Below, in pieces: positions 35,186-44,549 of a stretch of 64,000 nucleotides of DNA. The DNA is from an uncultured Oscillospiraceae bacterium (GTDB lineage: Bacteria; Bacillota; Clostridia; Oscillospirales; Oscillospiraceae). The notes under the pieces are model-generated. The model ran no database searches, was not told the DNA's origin, and worked only from the letters and a program-made list of their open reading frames with translations. Each line of letters begins with the position of its first letter. Positions within the stretch are counted from its first letter, which is position 1. A program made the translations under genes and the position numbers. The stretch covers positions 48,365 through 112,364 of the forward strand of contig CAKTEZ010000002.1 of NCBI GenBank assembly GCA_934553255.1. The letters run 5' to 3'.

Positions 35186-36079
35186 GTGGACAAGAAGCTG
35201 CTGTTCATTGTGAATCCCCGCGCGGGCAAAACCAAGTCACGCGCCCCGCTGTTCGACGCCGTTTCCGCCTTTTCCGACGCGGGCTACCACATCCGCGTCG
35301 TGCAGACAAAGCGGCACGGCGACGCCACGGATTTCGCCGCCGCGCTGGGCGCGGACTACGACCTCGTCGTGTGCCACGGCGGCGACGGGACGCTCAACGA
35401 AACGGTCAACGGCATCATGCGCCTGCCGAAGGAAAAGCGTCCCCCGCTGAGCTATCTGCCCGGTGGCAGCACGAACGACTTCGCCGCGAGCCTGTCCATC
35501 TCGTCCGAACCCGCGCTCGCCGCGCAGAGCGCCATGCGTCTTATTCCCCGCGAGTTGGATGTGGGCGTGTTCAACGAGCGAAACTTCGTCTATGTCGCGT
35601 CCTTCGGCGCGTTCACGCGCACGGCGTACACCGTGCCGCAGGACATCAAGAATATGTTCGGCCACTTCGCCTATCTCCTTGAGGGCGTCAAGGACCTCGA
35701 GACCCTCTGCCCCTACCCCATGAAGCTCACCGCCGACGGCGAGGTGTTCGACGGCGAGTACCTCTTCGGCGCGGTGTGCAACACGACCTCCATCGCGGGG
35801 CTGATGAAGCTCTCGCCCGACGCGGTGGATCTGTGCGACGGGCAGTTCGAGCTGATGCTCGTCCCCGTGCCGAAAACGCCGCTGCAGCTCCAGCGCACCA
35901 TCCGCGCCATCGTTTACGAGGAATACGAAGCGAGCGACGCGCTCATCTTCCGCCATGTCCGCCACGTCACGGCGGAGAGCGACGGCAGCATTCCGTGGAC
36001 GCTCGACGGCGAGTACGCCCCGGGCGTGCCGAAAATCGAGATCGGCATCGAGAACAACGGGATACAAATGATGATCTGA
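35186..36079 (+). CDS. Diacylglycerol kinase family lipid kinase (DgkB/YegS type)
   Basis: A 297-residue kinase of the DAGK catalytic fold. It has FIVNPRAGK (about 6-14), the nucleotide-binding GGDGTLNETVNG (about 69-80) and LPGGSTNDFA (about 92-101). The GTG start at 35186 follows AAAGGAGG by 5 nt. The enzyme probably phosphorylates diacylglycerol or a related lipid at the inner membrane face, recycling DAG released during lipoteichoic-acid synthesis. A second, clearly different paralogue is at 44550-45479. It ends at a shared bidirectional hairpin. Confidence 0.9.
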   Translation: MDKKLLFIVNPRAGKTKSRAPLFDAVSAFSDAGYHIRVVQTKRHGDATDFAAALGADYDLVVCHGGDGTLNETVNGIMRLPKEKRPPLSYLPGGSTNDFAASLSISSEPALAAQSAMRLIPRELDVGVFNERNFVYVASFGAFTRTAYTVPQDIKNMFGHFAYLLEGVKDLETLCPYPMKLTADGEVFDGEYLFGAVCNTTSIAGLMKLSPDAVDLCDGQFELMLVPVPKTPLQLQRTIRAIVYEEYEASDALIFRHVRHVTAESDGSIPWTLDGEYAPGVPKIEIGIENNGIQMMI

Positions 36080-36096
36080 GCCTATGCGAAAGCAGA

Positions 36097-36123
36097 GAAA
36101 CGCGCGGCGTCGCCGCGCGTTTC
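36097..36123. terminator. Bidirectional hairpin between the lipid kinase and the PhnD-like gene
   Basis: GAAACGCGCGG / CCGCGCGTTTC (11-bp stem), between convergent genes; the short U-runs are partly replaced by the end of the PhnD-like gene. Confidence 0.65.
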
Positions 36124-36124
36124 C

Positions 36125-37117
36125 TTATTCCGTTGTCAAAGCGTAGATACCATCCTCGTAGCCGAGCAGATTTTTTGCAAATGCGGCGTCCGACGCATCG
36201 GCCGCGCCGTAGCGTGCGGCCGCACCGTTATAGAGCTGCAGCACGGCCTGCGCCGTCTCGTCTGCACTGAGCTTTTCCAGCGCGGCAAGCAGCGCCGCGG
36301 CGAACTCGTCGTCGCCGACGATGGCATCCGCAGTACTGACGGACACCGTCTCGCCGCCGACCGTGCAGCCGTAGACTTCCGTCCACAGCGCCTCGTCCGG
36401 CACCTCACCGTGCAGCACCACAAGATCCGCAGCGGAGAACACCTCGTCCGCACTGGCGTACTCCGTCAGGTGCGGAATGCTGTCCGCCGTCATGCCGTTG
36501 GCGTCCACATCCATCATGCTGTCGAGAAACCGCCGGGCCACATCATCATCCGCGGGCACGGCGAACACAGGGTCGCTCCCATCGCCCATCCAAAAGCTGC
36601 CGAGCAGCGTCCCCCACGCGTACAGCGCGCCGCCGTCCGCAGCGTTCTTTTTAAACGCCGTGCGCAGCGTGCGGTTCTGGTCGGAGACTGGGAAATACAG
36701 CCCGACGCGCTCCGTACCGCCGGTGGGCGCTTCCAGCACGGAGACCAGACGCAACTCGTCCGAATGCTCCAGATATGTCTCCAGCGGCACAAAGCCGACC
36801 TGCACCGTGCCGCGCGCCATGGCGTCGGCGGTGGCCTCGTCGCTCGCGCCGAAGGTCACGTTGACTCTGCCGACCGTTACGCCCTCGTCAGCGAGCGCGT
36901 CGATGAGCAGCGGCGGAAATTCCTTTTTCAGCTCCATCAGCGCGTCCGCGTCGCGCTCCCCCGCGGTGAACTCTACATTCAACTCCGCGAGCGTGATGCC
37001 CTCCGACGGCGGAGGCGTCGGTTCGTCCGGCTTATCCGGCGTCGGCTCCCGTTTTCCGCAGCCGCTGAACACGGCAAGCAGCGCGAGGGCAAGGAACAGG
37101 GAAAACATACGCTTCAT
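36125..37117 (-). CDS. PhnD-like substrate-binding lipoprotein without transporter genes
   Basis: A 330-residue lipoprotein: the signal peptide ends in lipobox FSGC (Cys at about 20), then a Pro-rich linker (PTPDKPDEPTPPP). The domain after it has the look of phosphonate/phosphate-type binding proteins: VEFTAGERDADALMELKKEF, GASDEATADAMARGTVQVGFVP split in place, and LVVLHGEVPDEAL where PhnD proteins read for the released ligand. No ABC permease or ATPase lies nearby, and the neighbouring genes are unrelated. It may serve a transporter elsewhere or act as a sensor. It has an extended -10 promoter. Confidence 0.75.
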   Translation of the reverse strand: MKRMFSLFLALALLAVFSGCGKREPTPDKPDEPTPPPSEGITLAELNVEFTAGERDADALMELKKEFPPLLIDALADEGVTVGRVNVTFGASDEATADAMARGTVQVGFVPLETYLEHSDELRLVSVLEAPTGGTERVGLYFPVSDQNRTLRTAFKKNAADGGALYAWGTLLGSFWMGDGSDPVFAVPADDDVARRFLDSMMDVDANGMTADSIPHLTEYASADEVFSAADLVVLHGEVPDEALWTEVYGCTVGGETVSVSTADAIVGDDEFAAALLAALEKLSADETAQAVLQLYNGAAARYGAADASDAAFAKNLLGYEDGIYALTTE

Positions 37118-37158
37118 GGTCAGCGCCTCCTTACAGAATGAAATGGCTTCCTACGGCT

Positions 37159-37164
37159 ATTATA
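37159..37164 (-). promoter_or_regulatory. Promoter of the PhnD-like gene, extended -10
   Basis: TATAAT on the minus strand preceded by TGC; the -35 is poor. Confidence 0.55.
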
Positions 37165-37190
37165 GCATAGGGCGCGGCGGGAAAGTGTGA

Positions 37191-37208
37191 CGATTTCATT
37201 ACAAATCG
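37191..37208. promoter_or_regulatory. Inverted repeat upstream of znuA
   Basis: CGATTT CATTAC AAATCG: perfect 6-bp arms, directly before the znuA -35, between two divergent promoters. It is a candidate metal-repressor site, although it does not match the usual Firmicute Zur box. Confidence 0.35.
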
Positions 37209-37209
37209 C

Positions 37210-37237
37210 TTGATAATCCGCGAAAGCATGGTATGAT
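37210..37237 (+). promoter_or_regulatory. znuACB promoter
   Basis: TTGATA (37210-37215), 16-nt spacer, TATGAT (37232-37237) with TGG extension. GATTG-GAAAAG-CAATC (37235-37250) overlaps the -10 and the start region. Confidence 0.7.
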
Positions 37238-37272
37238 TGGAAAAGCAATCTTTTCGGAAGGGGGGATGAACC

Positions 37273-38277
37273 GTGACGGCGGGAAAAAACAGGATACGGC
37301 TCGTCGGCGCGCTGCTCGCGCTTTCGCTCGCGCTTTTGCTCACCGGCTGCGCCGGACGGCGGGAAGCGCCGGACGACGGGCGGCTGCGCGTCGTGACGAC
37401 GCTCTTCCCCTACTACGATTTTGCCCGCGCCGTCGCGGGAGACCGCGCGAATGTGACGCTGCTGCTCTCGCCCGGGCGCGAGGCGCACAGCTTTGAGCCG
37501 ACTCCGCTCGACGCCGTGACCATCTCGCGCGCCGACGTCTTTGTTTACAACGGCGGTGAGGGCGAGGTCTGGGTGGACGAAATGCTCGGCGCCGTCGGCG
37601 GGGACGTCGGCACGGTGCTGTGCATGATGGATCTCGTCGATGCCCGCGAGGAGGAATTCTCCGAGGGTATGCAGGGCGCGGACGGTCACGCCCACGACCA
37701 TGACCATGACCATGAGGACCATGACCACGGCGACAGCGACGAGGTCGAGTACGACGAGCATATCTGGACCTCGCCCGCGAACGCCGTCGTTCTCTGCCGC
37801 GCCATTGCGGACGCGCTGTGCGCGGCGGACGCGGAGAACGCGGACTTCTACCGTGCGAACGCCGAAGCGTACTGCGAACAGCTCGAGGCTCTCGACGCGC
37901 AGTTCCGCGCCCTGCGCGCGGACGCCGCGCGCACCACGCTCGTTTTCGCCGACCGATTCCCGCTCCTCTATTTCTGCGAGGAGTACGATCTTGACTACCG
38001 CGCGGCGTTCCACGGCTGCTCGACCGACACCGAGCCGAGCCTCGCCACGCTCAAATATCTCATTGACAAGGTAAACGCGGAGCATATCCCCGTGGTCTAC
38101 ACCATTGATCTGAGCAGCCAACGGATCGCCGAGGCGGTCAGCGAATGCACAGGCGCATCCATCGCGCGGCTGTGGTCGATGCAGACCATCTCCCGCGCCG
38201 ACTTTGACGCGGGCGAGACCTATGTTTCCCTGATGCAGAGAAATTACGACGCTTTGAAGGGAGGCTTGCTGGAATGA
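37273..38277 (+). CDS. znuA: Zinc ABC transporter substrate-binding lipoprotein
   Basis: A 334-residue cluster A-I metal-binding protein. The lipobox LTGC gives acylated C26. Metal ligands of the family are seen at H72 (EAHSFEPTP) and H163 (DEHIWTSP), with a third His in the RAAFHGCSTDTEPS region. A His/Asp-rich flexible loop (about 139-152, alternating HD) precedes the second ligand and marks a zinc rather than manganese protein. The GTG start at 37273 follows GGAAGGGGGG. It is the first gene of the znuA-znuC-znuB operon; the next start overlaps its stop. Confidence 0.93.
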   Translation: MTAGKNRIRLVGALLALSLALLLTGCAGRREAPDDGRLRVVTTLFPYYDFARAVAGDRANVTLLLSPGREAHSFEPTPLDAVTISRADVFVYNGGEGEVWVDEMLGAVGGDVGTVLCMMDLVDAREEEFSEGMQGADGHAHDHDHDHEDHDHGDSDEVEYDEHIWTSPANAVVLCRAIADALCAADAENADFYRANAEAYCEQLEALDAQFRALRADAARTTLVFADRFPLLYFCEEYDLDYRAAFHGCSTDTEPSLATLKYLIDKVNAEHIPVVYTIDLSSQRIAEAVSECTGASIARLWSMQTISRADFDAGETYVSLMQRNYDALKGGLLE

Positions 38278-38981
38278 GCCGTGAGATATTGCTTTCCTGC
38301 CGCGACGCGAGCCTCGGCTACGAGCGCCGCGCGCTGCTCTCGCACCTGACCTTCAATGTGTATGCGGGCGACTACCTGTGCATCGTCGGCGAAAACGGCA
38401 GCGGCAAATCGACGCTGCTCAAAAGCCTGCTCGGTCTGCTCCCGCCGCTCTCCGGCCACATCGACTGCCCCGCGCAGCGCGAGGGCGCCATCGGCTACCT
38501 GCCCCAGCAAACGAGCGCACAGCGCGACTTTCCCGCTACGGTGAACGAGGTCGTACTCTCCGGCTTCGCCAACAAGCGCGGGCTGCGCTTTTTCTACACC
38601 GCCGCGGAAAAGAGCGCGGCGCTGATGAACCTCGGCAAGCTCGGCGTGCTGGAGCTGCAAGGCCGCTGCTACCGCGAGCTTTCCGGCGGACAGCAGCAGC
38701 GCGTGCTGCTCGCTCGCGCCCTGTGTGCGGCGGACCGCCTTCTCATTCTGGACGAGCCGGTCACCGGTCTTGACCCCGCCGCCTCGCAGGACCTTTACAA
38801 GACCCTGCGCTACCTCAACAAGAACGAGGGCATGGCCGTCGTCATGGTCACGCACGACATGGAAAATGCGCTGCGCGAGGCGGACACCATTCTCCACATC
38901 GGTCGCGACCGGTGGTTCTTCGGCACGGTGGGCGACTATCTTGCCTCCCCCGAGGGGCGGCGGTTCGGAGGTGCGCGATGA
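38274..38981 (+). CDS. znuC: Zinc ABC transporter ATP-binding protein
   Basis: A 235-residue ABC ATPase with GENGSGKST (Walker A, about 39-47), IGYLPQQ (Q-loop), LSGGQQQRVLLARAL (signature) and LLILDEPVTGLDP (Walker B). It powers zinc uptake with ZnuA/ZnuB. The start overlaps the znuA stop by 4 nt (ATGA), and the stop overlaps the znuB start likewise. Confidence 0.93.
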   Translation: MSREILLSCRDASLGYERRALLSHLTFNVYAGDYLCIVGENGSGKSTLLKSLLGLLPPLSGHIDCPAQREGAIGYLPQQTSAQRDFPATVNEVVLSGFANKRGLRFFYTAAEKSAALMNLGKLGVLELQGRCYRELSGGQQQRVLLARALCAADRLLILDEPVTGLDPAASQDLYKTLRYLNKNEGMAVVMVTHDMENALREADTILHIGRDRWFFGTVGDYLASPEGRRFGGAR

Positions 38982-39784
38982 GCCTGCTTTTGGAAATGTT
39001 CACCTATCCTTTTATCCTGCGCGCCTTCGCCGTGGGCATTCTCGTGTCGCTGTGTGCGGCGCTGCTCGGCGTGCCGCTGGTTTTAAAGCGCTATTCGATG
39101 ATCGGCGACGGACTGTCCCATGTCAGCTTCGGCGCGCTGGCAGTCGCGGTCGCCTGCGGCTTCGCGCCGCTGGCGTTCTCTGTGCCGGTCGTGGTGGCGG
39201 CAGCCTTCCTGCTGCTGCGTATCGCCGAAAAGAGCCGCATCGGCGCGGATGCCGCCATCGCGGTGCTTTCCGCCTCGGCGCTCGCTCTCGGCATCGTGGT
39301 CACCTCGCTCACCACGGGCATGACCACAGATGTGGACAGCTATATGTTCGGCAGCATTCTCGCCATGTCGCGCGGCGACGTGGTCCTTTCCGTGACGCTT
39401 GCCGCCGCCGTGCTGGCGCTGTTCCTGCTGTTCTACCACCGGCTCTTCGCCGTCACCTTTGATGAGAGCTTTTCCCGCGCGACGGGCGTGAAGGTAGATG
39501 CCTACAACTCGCTCCTCGCTCTTCTCACGGCGCTGACGGTCGTGCTGGGTATGCGTATGATGGGCGCGATGCTCATTTCAAGCCTTATCATTTTCCCCGC
39601 GCTCTCCGCCATGCGCGTGTTCAAGAGCTTCCGCGCCGTGGTCCTCTGCGCGGGCGCGCTGAGCGCCGCGTGCTTCTGCGCGGGGCTGATCGCCTCGTAT
39701 CTTCTCTCCACGCCCGTCGGTGCGAGCGTGGTCATCTGCAATCTGCTCGTGTTCCTGCTCTGCTGTCTCGCAGGGCGGAAGTGA
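38978..39784 (+). CDS. znuB: Zinc ABC transporter permease
   Basis: A 268-residue ABC-3 permease with about eight membrane segments. The family motif LVLKRYSMIGDGLSHVSFGALAV lies at about 31-53, with MGAMLISSLIIFPALSA further on. The start at 38978 (after CGGAGGTGCGCG) is chosen over an earlier ATG at 38912 that lies inside znuC. It completes the znuACB operon; traX follows after 26 nt. Confidence 0.93.
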   Translation: MSLLLEMFTYPFILRAFAVGILVSLCAALLGVPLVLKRYSMIGDGLSHVSFGALAVAVACGFAPLAFSVPVVVAAAFLLLRIAEKSRIGADAAIAVLSASALALGIVVTSLTTGMTTDVDSYMFGSILAMSRGDVVLSVTLAAAVLALFLLFYHRLFAVTFDESFSRATGVKVDAYNSLLALLTALTVVLGMRMMGAMLISSLIIFPALSAMRVFKSFRAVVLCAGALSAACFCAGLIASYLLSTPVGASVVICNLLVFLLCCLAGRK

Positions 39785-39810
39785 ACCGCGGCAAAAAGGA
39801 GGAAGCATCT

Positions 39811-40566
39811 ATGGAACAAACTCGCAAGGGGCTGAGCGGCAACCAGCTCAAGCTGATCGCCATGGCCGCCATGACGGTCGACCATCTTGCCAGCGTCGTC
39901 TATCCGAACTATCCGCGCGACTGGTGGATATTGCTGCTGCACATCATCGGCCGCATGGCCGCGCCCATTTTCTGGTTCATGGTGGCCGAGGGCTATCACT
40001 ACACGCGCGATCTGAAAAAGTACGCCGCACGGCTGTTTCTCTTTGCCCTCATCGGTCACTTTGCCTATAATTTTGCCTTCGGCATTCCCTTCGTTCCGCT
40101 CAAAACCGGCGTTTTCAACCAGACCAGCGTGATCTGGCCGCTGTTTCTCGGCGTGGTCGGATTGTACACGCTGGAGCGTCCGGAGCTGAAGCAATGGCAG
40201 AAGGTCCTCGCCGTGGTCGCGCTGACGCTTCTCGCCTTTCCCGGTGACTGGAGCAGCATCGCGGTTCTCGCCATTCTGGAAATCGGTCAGAACCGCGGCG
40301 ATTTCCGCCGTCAGATGACGCGCATGATGCTCTGGGTCTCGATGTACGCGCTGGTCTACGCGGTCTTTATTGACCCCGTCTATGGCGTGCTGCAGCTCTT
40401 CGCCGCGCTGACCATCCCCCTGCTCAAGCACTACAACGGCACGCGCGGCGCGGGCAAGGGCATGAAATATCTCTTTTATATCTACTACCCCGCGCACCTT
40501 TTCCTCTGCGGGCTGCTCCGCATCTGGCTTCACGGGAACGCCGGTGTGATGGTCGGCGGCGCGTGA
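39811..40566 (+). CDS. TraX family membrane protein
   Basis: A 251-residue protein with about eight membrane segments. Family motifs: LKLIAMAAMTVDHLASVVYP (start), IGRMAAPIFWFMVAEGYHYT, KYAARLFLFALIGHFAYNF and the terminal KYLFYIYYPAHLFLCGLLR. TraX was named for acetylation of F-pilin, but chromosomal relatives in Clostridia have no pilus context and are probably acyl-modifying or unknown. The ATG follows AAAAGGAGGAAGCATCT. It may be read from the znu promoter. A truncated cousin is at 27632-27868. Confidence 0.88.
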   Translation: MEQTRKGLSGNQLKLIAMAAMTVDHLASVVYPNYPRDWWILLLHIIGRMAAPIFWFMVAEGYHYTRDLKKYAARLFLFALIGHFAYNFAFGIPFVPLKTGVFNQTSVIWPLFLGVVGLYTLERPELKQWQKVLAVVALTLLAFPGDWSSIAVLAILEIGQNRGDFRRQMTRMMLWVSMYALVYAVFIDPVYGVLQLFAALTIPLLKHYNGTRGAGKGMKYLFYIYYPAHLFLCGLLRIWLHGNAGVMVGGA

Positions 40567-40648
40567 GTCGCCGAGGGGCCGAAGCCGGCCGCGCCATGTG
40601 CCGCTTATACAATTTCCCCTGTGTGACCCGCCCGTTTTTTGATAAATC

Positions 40649-40655
40649 TGTCGAA
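40649..40655 (+). promoter_or_regulatory. Candidate Spo0A box
   Basis: TGTCGAA is a perfect 0A box; a second, imperfect copy (ATCGAAC, 40660-40666) follows. Both lie 20-37 nt upstream of the receiver gene's -35 box. Confidence 0.4.
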
Positions 40656-40685
40656 CAAAATCGAACGAAAACCGCCCCGCACAAA

Positions 40686-40714
40686 TTGATTTTTCTGTCT
40701 CGTTGTGCTATTTT
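40686..40714 (+). promoter_or_regulatory. Promoter of the orphan receiver gene
   Basis: TTGATT (40686-40691), 17-nt spacer, TATTTT (40709-40714); the start codon at 40760 follows GGAGGGGGCG. Confidence 0.6.
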
Positions 40715-40759
40715 AGGCTCCGTGGGTAAAATCAATTCAGTCTGGAGGGGGCGGTCGAG

Positions 40760-41179
40760 ATGCCGCATAGAAAAAAGATTTTACTTTCCGACCACGACGA
40801 GGACTTCTGTGCGCTTCTGCGGGACGCTCTCCACACGCACGACGGCTTTCATGTGCTTCTCGCCCATAATGGGCATGACCTGATGGAGGCGGTCCATCTG
40901 CACAAGCCGGATGTACTTGTGCTTGACCATCGGCTGCCGCACAAGGGCGGCTTTCCCATTCTGGAGCAGCTGCGCGACGGCGGGCATAAGCTCTCCACGA
41001 TCCTTATGACCGCGCTGCCGACGCACAAGGTCGCGGCTCAGGCGCACGCGTTAGGCGTAAAGTCCGTGCTTCCGAAGCCGTTTACGACCACGACTCTGCT
41101 CGAGCGGATACACCACATTCTGCAGGGCGATCCCTACGCGCCGGGATCGGCGGAACACAGAGATTCCCCATCGAATTGA
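40760..41179 (+). CDS. Stand-alone response-regulator receiver domain, Spo0A-receiver-like
   Basis: A 139-residue CheY-fold protein with no output domain. Phosphoacceptor D56 (DVLVLDHRLPHKGG), T84 (ILMTA) and K106 (LPKPF) are present. Of the N-terminal acidic pair only D11 is kept, the second being H12 (LLSDHDEDFCALL). The order NG-x-DLMEAVHLHKPDVLVLD and MPH-like LPHKGG resembles the Spo0A receiver more than generic CheY. It has many histidines. No histidine kinase is nearby. It could be a phosphate shuttle or sink of the Spo0F kind, but clostridial sporulation normally works without Spo0F. Confidence 0.85.
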   Translation: MPHRKKILLSDHDEDFCALLRDALHTHDGFHVLLAHNGHDLMEAVHLHKPDVLVLDHRLPHKGGFPILEQLRDGGHKLSTILMTALPTHKVAAQAHALGVKSVLPKPFTTTTLLERIHHILQGDPYAPGSAEHRDSPSN

Positions 41180-41218
41180 GCCGGAGCCGCTGCCCGCGTC
41201 TCCGTTCACTTGTTGAAA

Positions 41219-41255
41219 GAGGAGAGGACTTCCGACGGAAGTCCTCTCCTCTTTT
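41219..41255. terminator. Bidirectional terminator between the receiver and SLH genes
   Basis: A perfect 15-bp stem (41219-41233 with 41237-41251) followed by TTTT on the plus strand and TTT on the minus strand. Confidence 0.88.
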
Positions 41256-41265
41256 CATTCCTCGC

Positions 41266-42306
41266 TCACTTTATCACATACACCGCGCTCACGCCGAGCA
41301 GACGGCACAGCTCGAGCTTTTCCATCACATCCGCCGCGCTCTCGTACCACACGGTCACGACCGAGCCGTCCTTCTCCGCGCGGTAAAGGCAGGAGCTTCG
41401 GTGCTGCTCGGAACGGTGGGTGCGCGCACCGCCCGCCGTCAACAGCGCGGAAAGCTCCTCCGCCGTCAGCGTGCGGCTGTCCGTCACCACGCCGCCGCGC
41501 GTCGTCTGCTCCAATGCGGAGGTACACAGCGTCACGCTGCCGCCCTCTCCCGCGCGGCAGGCCGCGGCGTACACATTCTCCAGCGGAGCGCGTGGGCTGA
41601 CCGGCACGCTGCCGGTCGTATCCGTGATGCTCTCCGCCGCAGCGCTGCCCTCCGGCAAACCCTCCACATAGTCCAGCGTCAGCGCCGCGTGCAGACGGTC
41701 ATAGGCGCGCAGCAGCACCGCCGCGGCCTGCTCGCGCGTCGCAGTCGCCTTCGGCTCAAAGCTGTAGCGGCTCACGCCCTTGATGATCCCCATGCGGTAC
41801 GCCAGCGCAATGTAGCCCCGCGCCACGGAAACATCCGTGAACGGGCAGTCCGCCGCCGCGGCGCCGGACAGCACGCCGAAGCCCAGCGCCCGCACGGTCA
41901 TCATCGCCATCTCCTCGCGGGTCACAGCGTCGTCCGGACGGCACAAACGGCTCTCGCCCGTCAGCGCCCCGTGGGCGTAGGCGGTCTCAATGGCGCTGTA
42001 GTACCATTTTTCCGTGTCCTGGTTGTCCGTAAAGCTGCCCTTGTCCGGCGCGATCAGCTCCCAGCCCATCAGTCGGCACAGCGTCAGCGCATAGGCGGCG
42101 CGGGTCATGGTCTGACCCAGGCCGAATTTCCCGCCGCCGATGCCGTTCATCAGGCCGTACTTTGCACACCAGCGGACGCTCTGCGCCGCCCAATGATCCT
42201 CCGGCACATCGGAAAAGCCCGTTCCGTTTTTCTGCGCCGCGCCGACGCCCGCCGTCAGCAGCACCGCGAGCATAAGCGCCGTCAGGCGTCGAAAAAGCCG
42301 CATCAT
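41266..42306 (-). CDS. Secreted SLH-domain protein
   Basis: A 346-residue exported protein. The signal peptide (RLFRRLTALMLAVLLTAGVGAAQ) is followed by three S-layer-homology repeats: FSDVPEDHWAAQSV-RW, FTDNQDTEKWYYSAIE and FTDVSVARGYIALAY. These bind secondary cell-wall polymer and anchor the protein to the wall. The C-terminal 150 residues are of unclear type. The end (TVWYESAADVMEKLELCRLLGVSAVYVI) has the look of the last strand-helix-strand of GH18 glycosidases, but no catalytic DxxDxDxE is visible. ATG codons at 42306 and 42303 follow AAGGGACGG. It has its own promoter. Confidence 0.82.
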   Translation of the reverse strand: MMRLFRRLTALMLAVLLTAGVGAAQKNGTGFSDVPEDHWAAQSVRWCAKYGLMNGIGGGKFGLGQTMTRAAYALTLCRLMGWELIAPDKGSFTDNQDTEKWYYSAIETAYAHGALTGESRLCRPDDAVTREEMAMMTVRALGFGVLSGAAAADCPFTDVSVARGYIALAYRMGIIKGVSRYSFEPKATATREQAAAVLLRAYDRLHAALTLDYVEGLPEGSAAAESITDTTGSVPVSPRAPLENVYAAACRAGEGGSVTLCTSALEQTTRGGVVTDSRTLTAEELSALLTAGGARTHRSEQHRSSCLYRAEKDGSVVTVWYESAADVMEKLELCRLLGVSAVYVIK

Positions 42307-42338
42307 ACCGTGTTCCGTCCCTTCGTCATTCTTCCGGC

Positions 42339-42368
42339 ATTGTACCACACACCGCCGCGCCGCGTCAA
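42339..42368 (-). promoter_or_regulatory. Promoter of the SLH gene
   Basis: On the minus strand: TTGACG (42363-42368), 18-nt spacer, TACAAT (42339-42344) with TGG extension. Confidence 0.72.
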
Positions 42369-42390
42369 TCACCGGACCGGCGCGCAAAAA

Positions 42391-42417
42391 AGAAGGAGGA
42401 CTTTTCGTCCTCCTCCT
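42391..42417 (-). terminator. groEL terminator
   Basis: An 11-bp stem AGAAGGAGGAC / GTCCTCCTTCT followed on the minus strand by TTTTTTG, 12 nt after the groEL stop. Confidence 0.9.
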
Positions 42418-42429
42418 TCTCTATTTGGC

Positions 42430-44067
<1,638 letters not shown>

Positions 44068-44081
44068 TTACCTCCTGTTAT

Positions 44082-44366
44082 TTACTCAACAATGGCCAAA
44101 ATGTCGTTCTGACGAACAACGGTGTATTCCTCGTCATCGACCTTGACCTCGGTGCCGGCATACTTGCTGGTGATGACCTTGTCGCCGGGCTTGACGGTCA
44201 TCACGACATCGTGACCGTCCACCATGCCGCCGGGGCCGACGGAAATGACTTCGGCGATCGAGGGCTTCTCCTTGGCGCTGGCGGTCAGAATGATGCCGCC
44301 CTTGGTGGTCTCTTCGGCCTCGAGCATCTTGAGGATGACGCGGTCGGCAAGCGGGGTGAGTTTCAT
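44082..44366 (-). CDS. groS: Co-chaperonin GroES (Hsp10)
   Basis: A 94-residue lid subunit: LTPLADRVILKMLEAEE at the start, the mobile loop ETTKGGIILTASAKEKP, GPGG in the middle and EVKVDDEEYTVVRQNDILAIVE at the end. The ATG follows GAAGGAGG. It is expressed from the CIRCE-controlled promoter 95-123 nt upstream. Confidence 0.98.
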   Translation of the reverse strand: MKLTPLADRVILKMLEAEETTKGGIILTASAKEKPSIAEVISVGPGGMVDGHDVVMTVKPGDKVITSKYAGTEVKVDDEEYTVVRQNDILAIVE

Positions 44367-44422
44367 GAGAATGTGCCTCCTTCTATATTTTCAAAATTTT
44401 TGAAAAACAAATTCACCGTTGG

Positions 44423-44449
44423 TTAGCACTCAAACGGGCGGAGTGCTAA
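44423..44449 (-). promoter_or_regulatory. CIRCE element (HrcA operator) within a longer palindrome
   Basis: TTAGCACTC-N9-GAGTGCTAA, a perfect CIRCE, between the groES promoter and start. The pairing continues for 9 more bp on each side, giving 18-bp arms over 44414-44458. Confidence 0.95.
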
Positions 44450-44460
44450 CCAACGGTGCT

Positions 44461-44489
44461 ATCATAGCGCAAGGCGGAAAAGAATGCAA
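44461..44489 (-). promoter_or_regulatory. groES-groEL promoter
   Basis: On the minus strand: TTGCAT (44484-44489), 17-nt spacer, TATGAT (44461-44466), directly upstream of the CIRCE palindrome. Confidence 0.85.
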
Positions 44490-44549
44490 GGGGATTTTGC
44501 GAAAAATCCGGCCGATCCGCAAAAATTCACAGTTTGGTAAAAAACGGCG

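Noticed and set aside
35001-35213. 70-codon frame across the divergent promoter region
   Set aside because: It runs through both promoters and the ribosome-binding site of the lipid kinase gene.
37686-37734. Tandem-looking CATGACCATGA repeats
   Set aside because: They encode the His/Asp-rich metal loop of ZnuA, a normal feature of zinc-binding proteins; not a CRISPR or satellite.
44350-44470. Long palindrome as a possible transposon end
   Set aside because: It contains a perfect CIRCE at the expected position before groES, so heat-shock control explains it.
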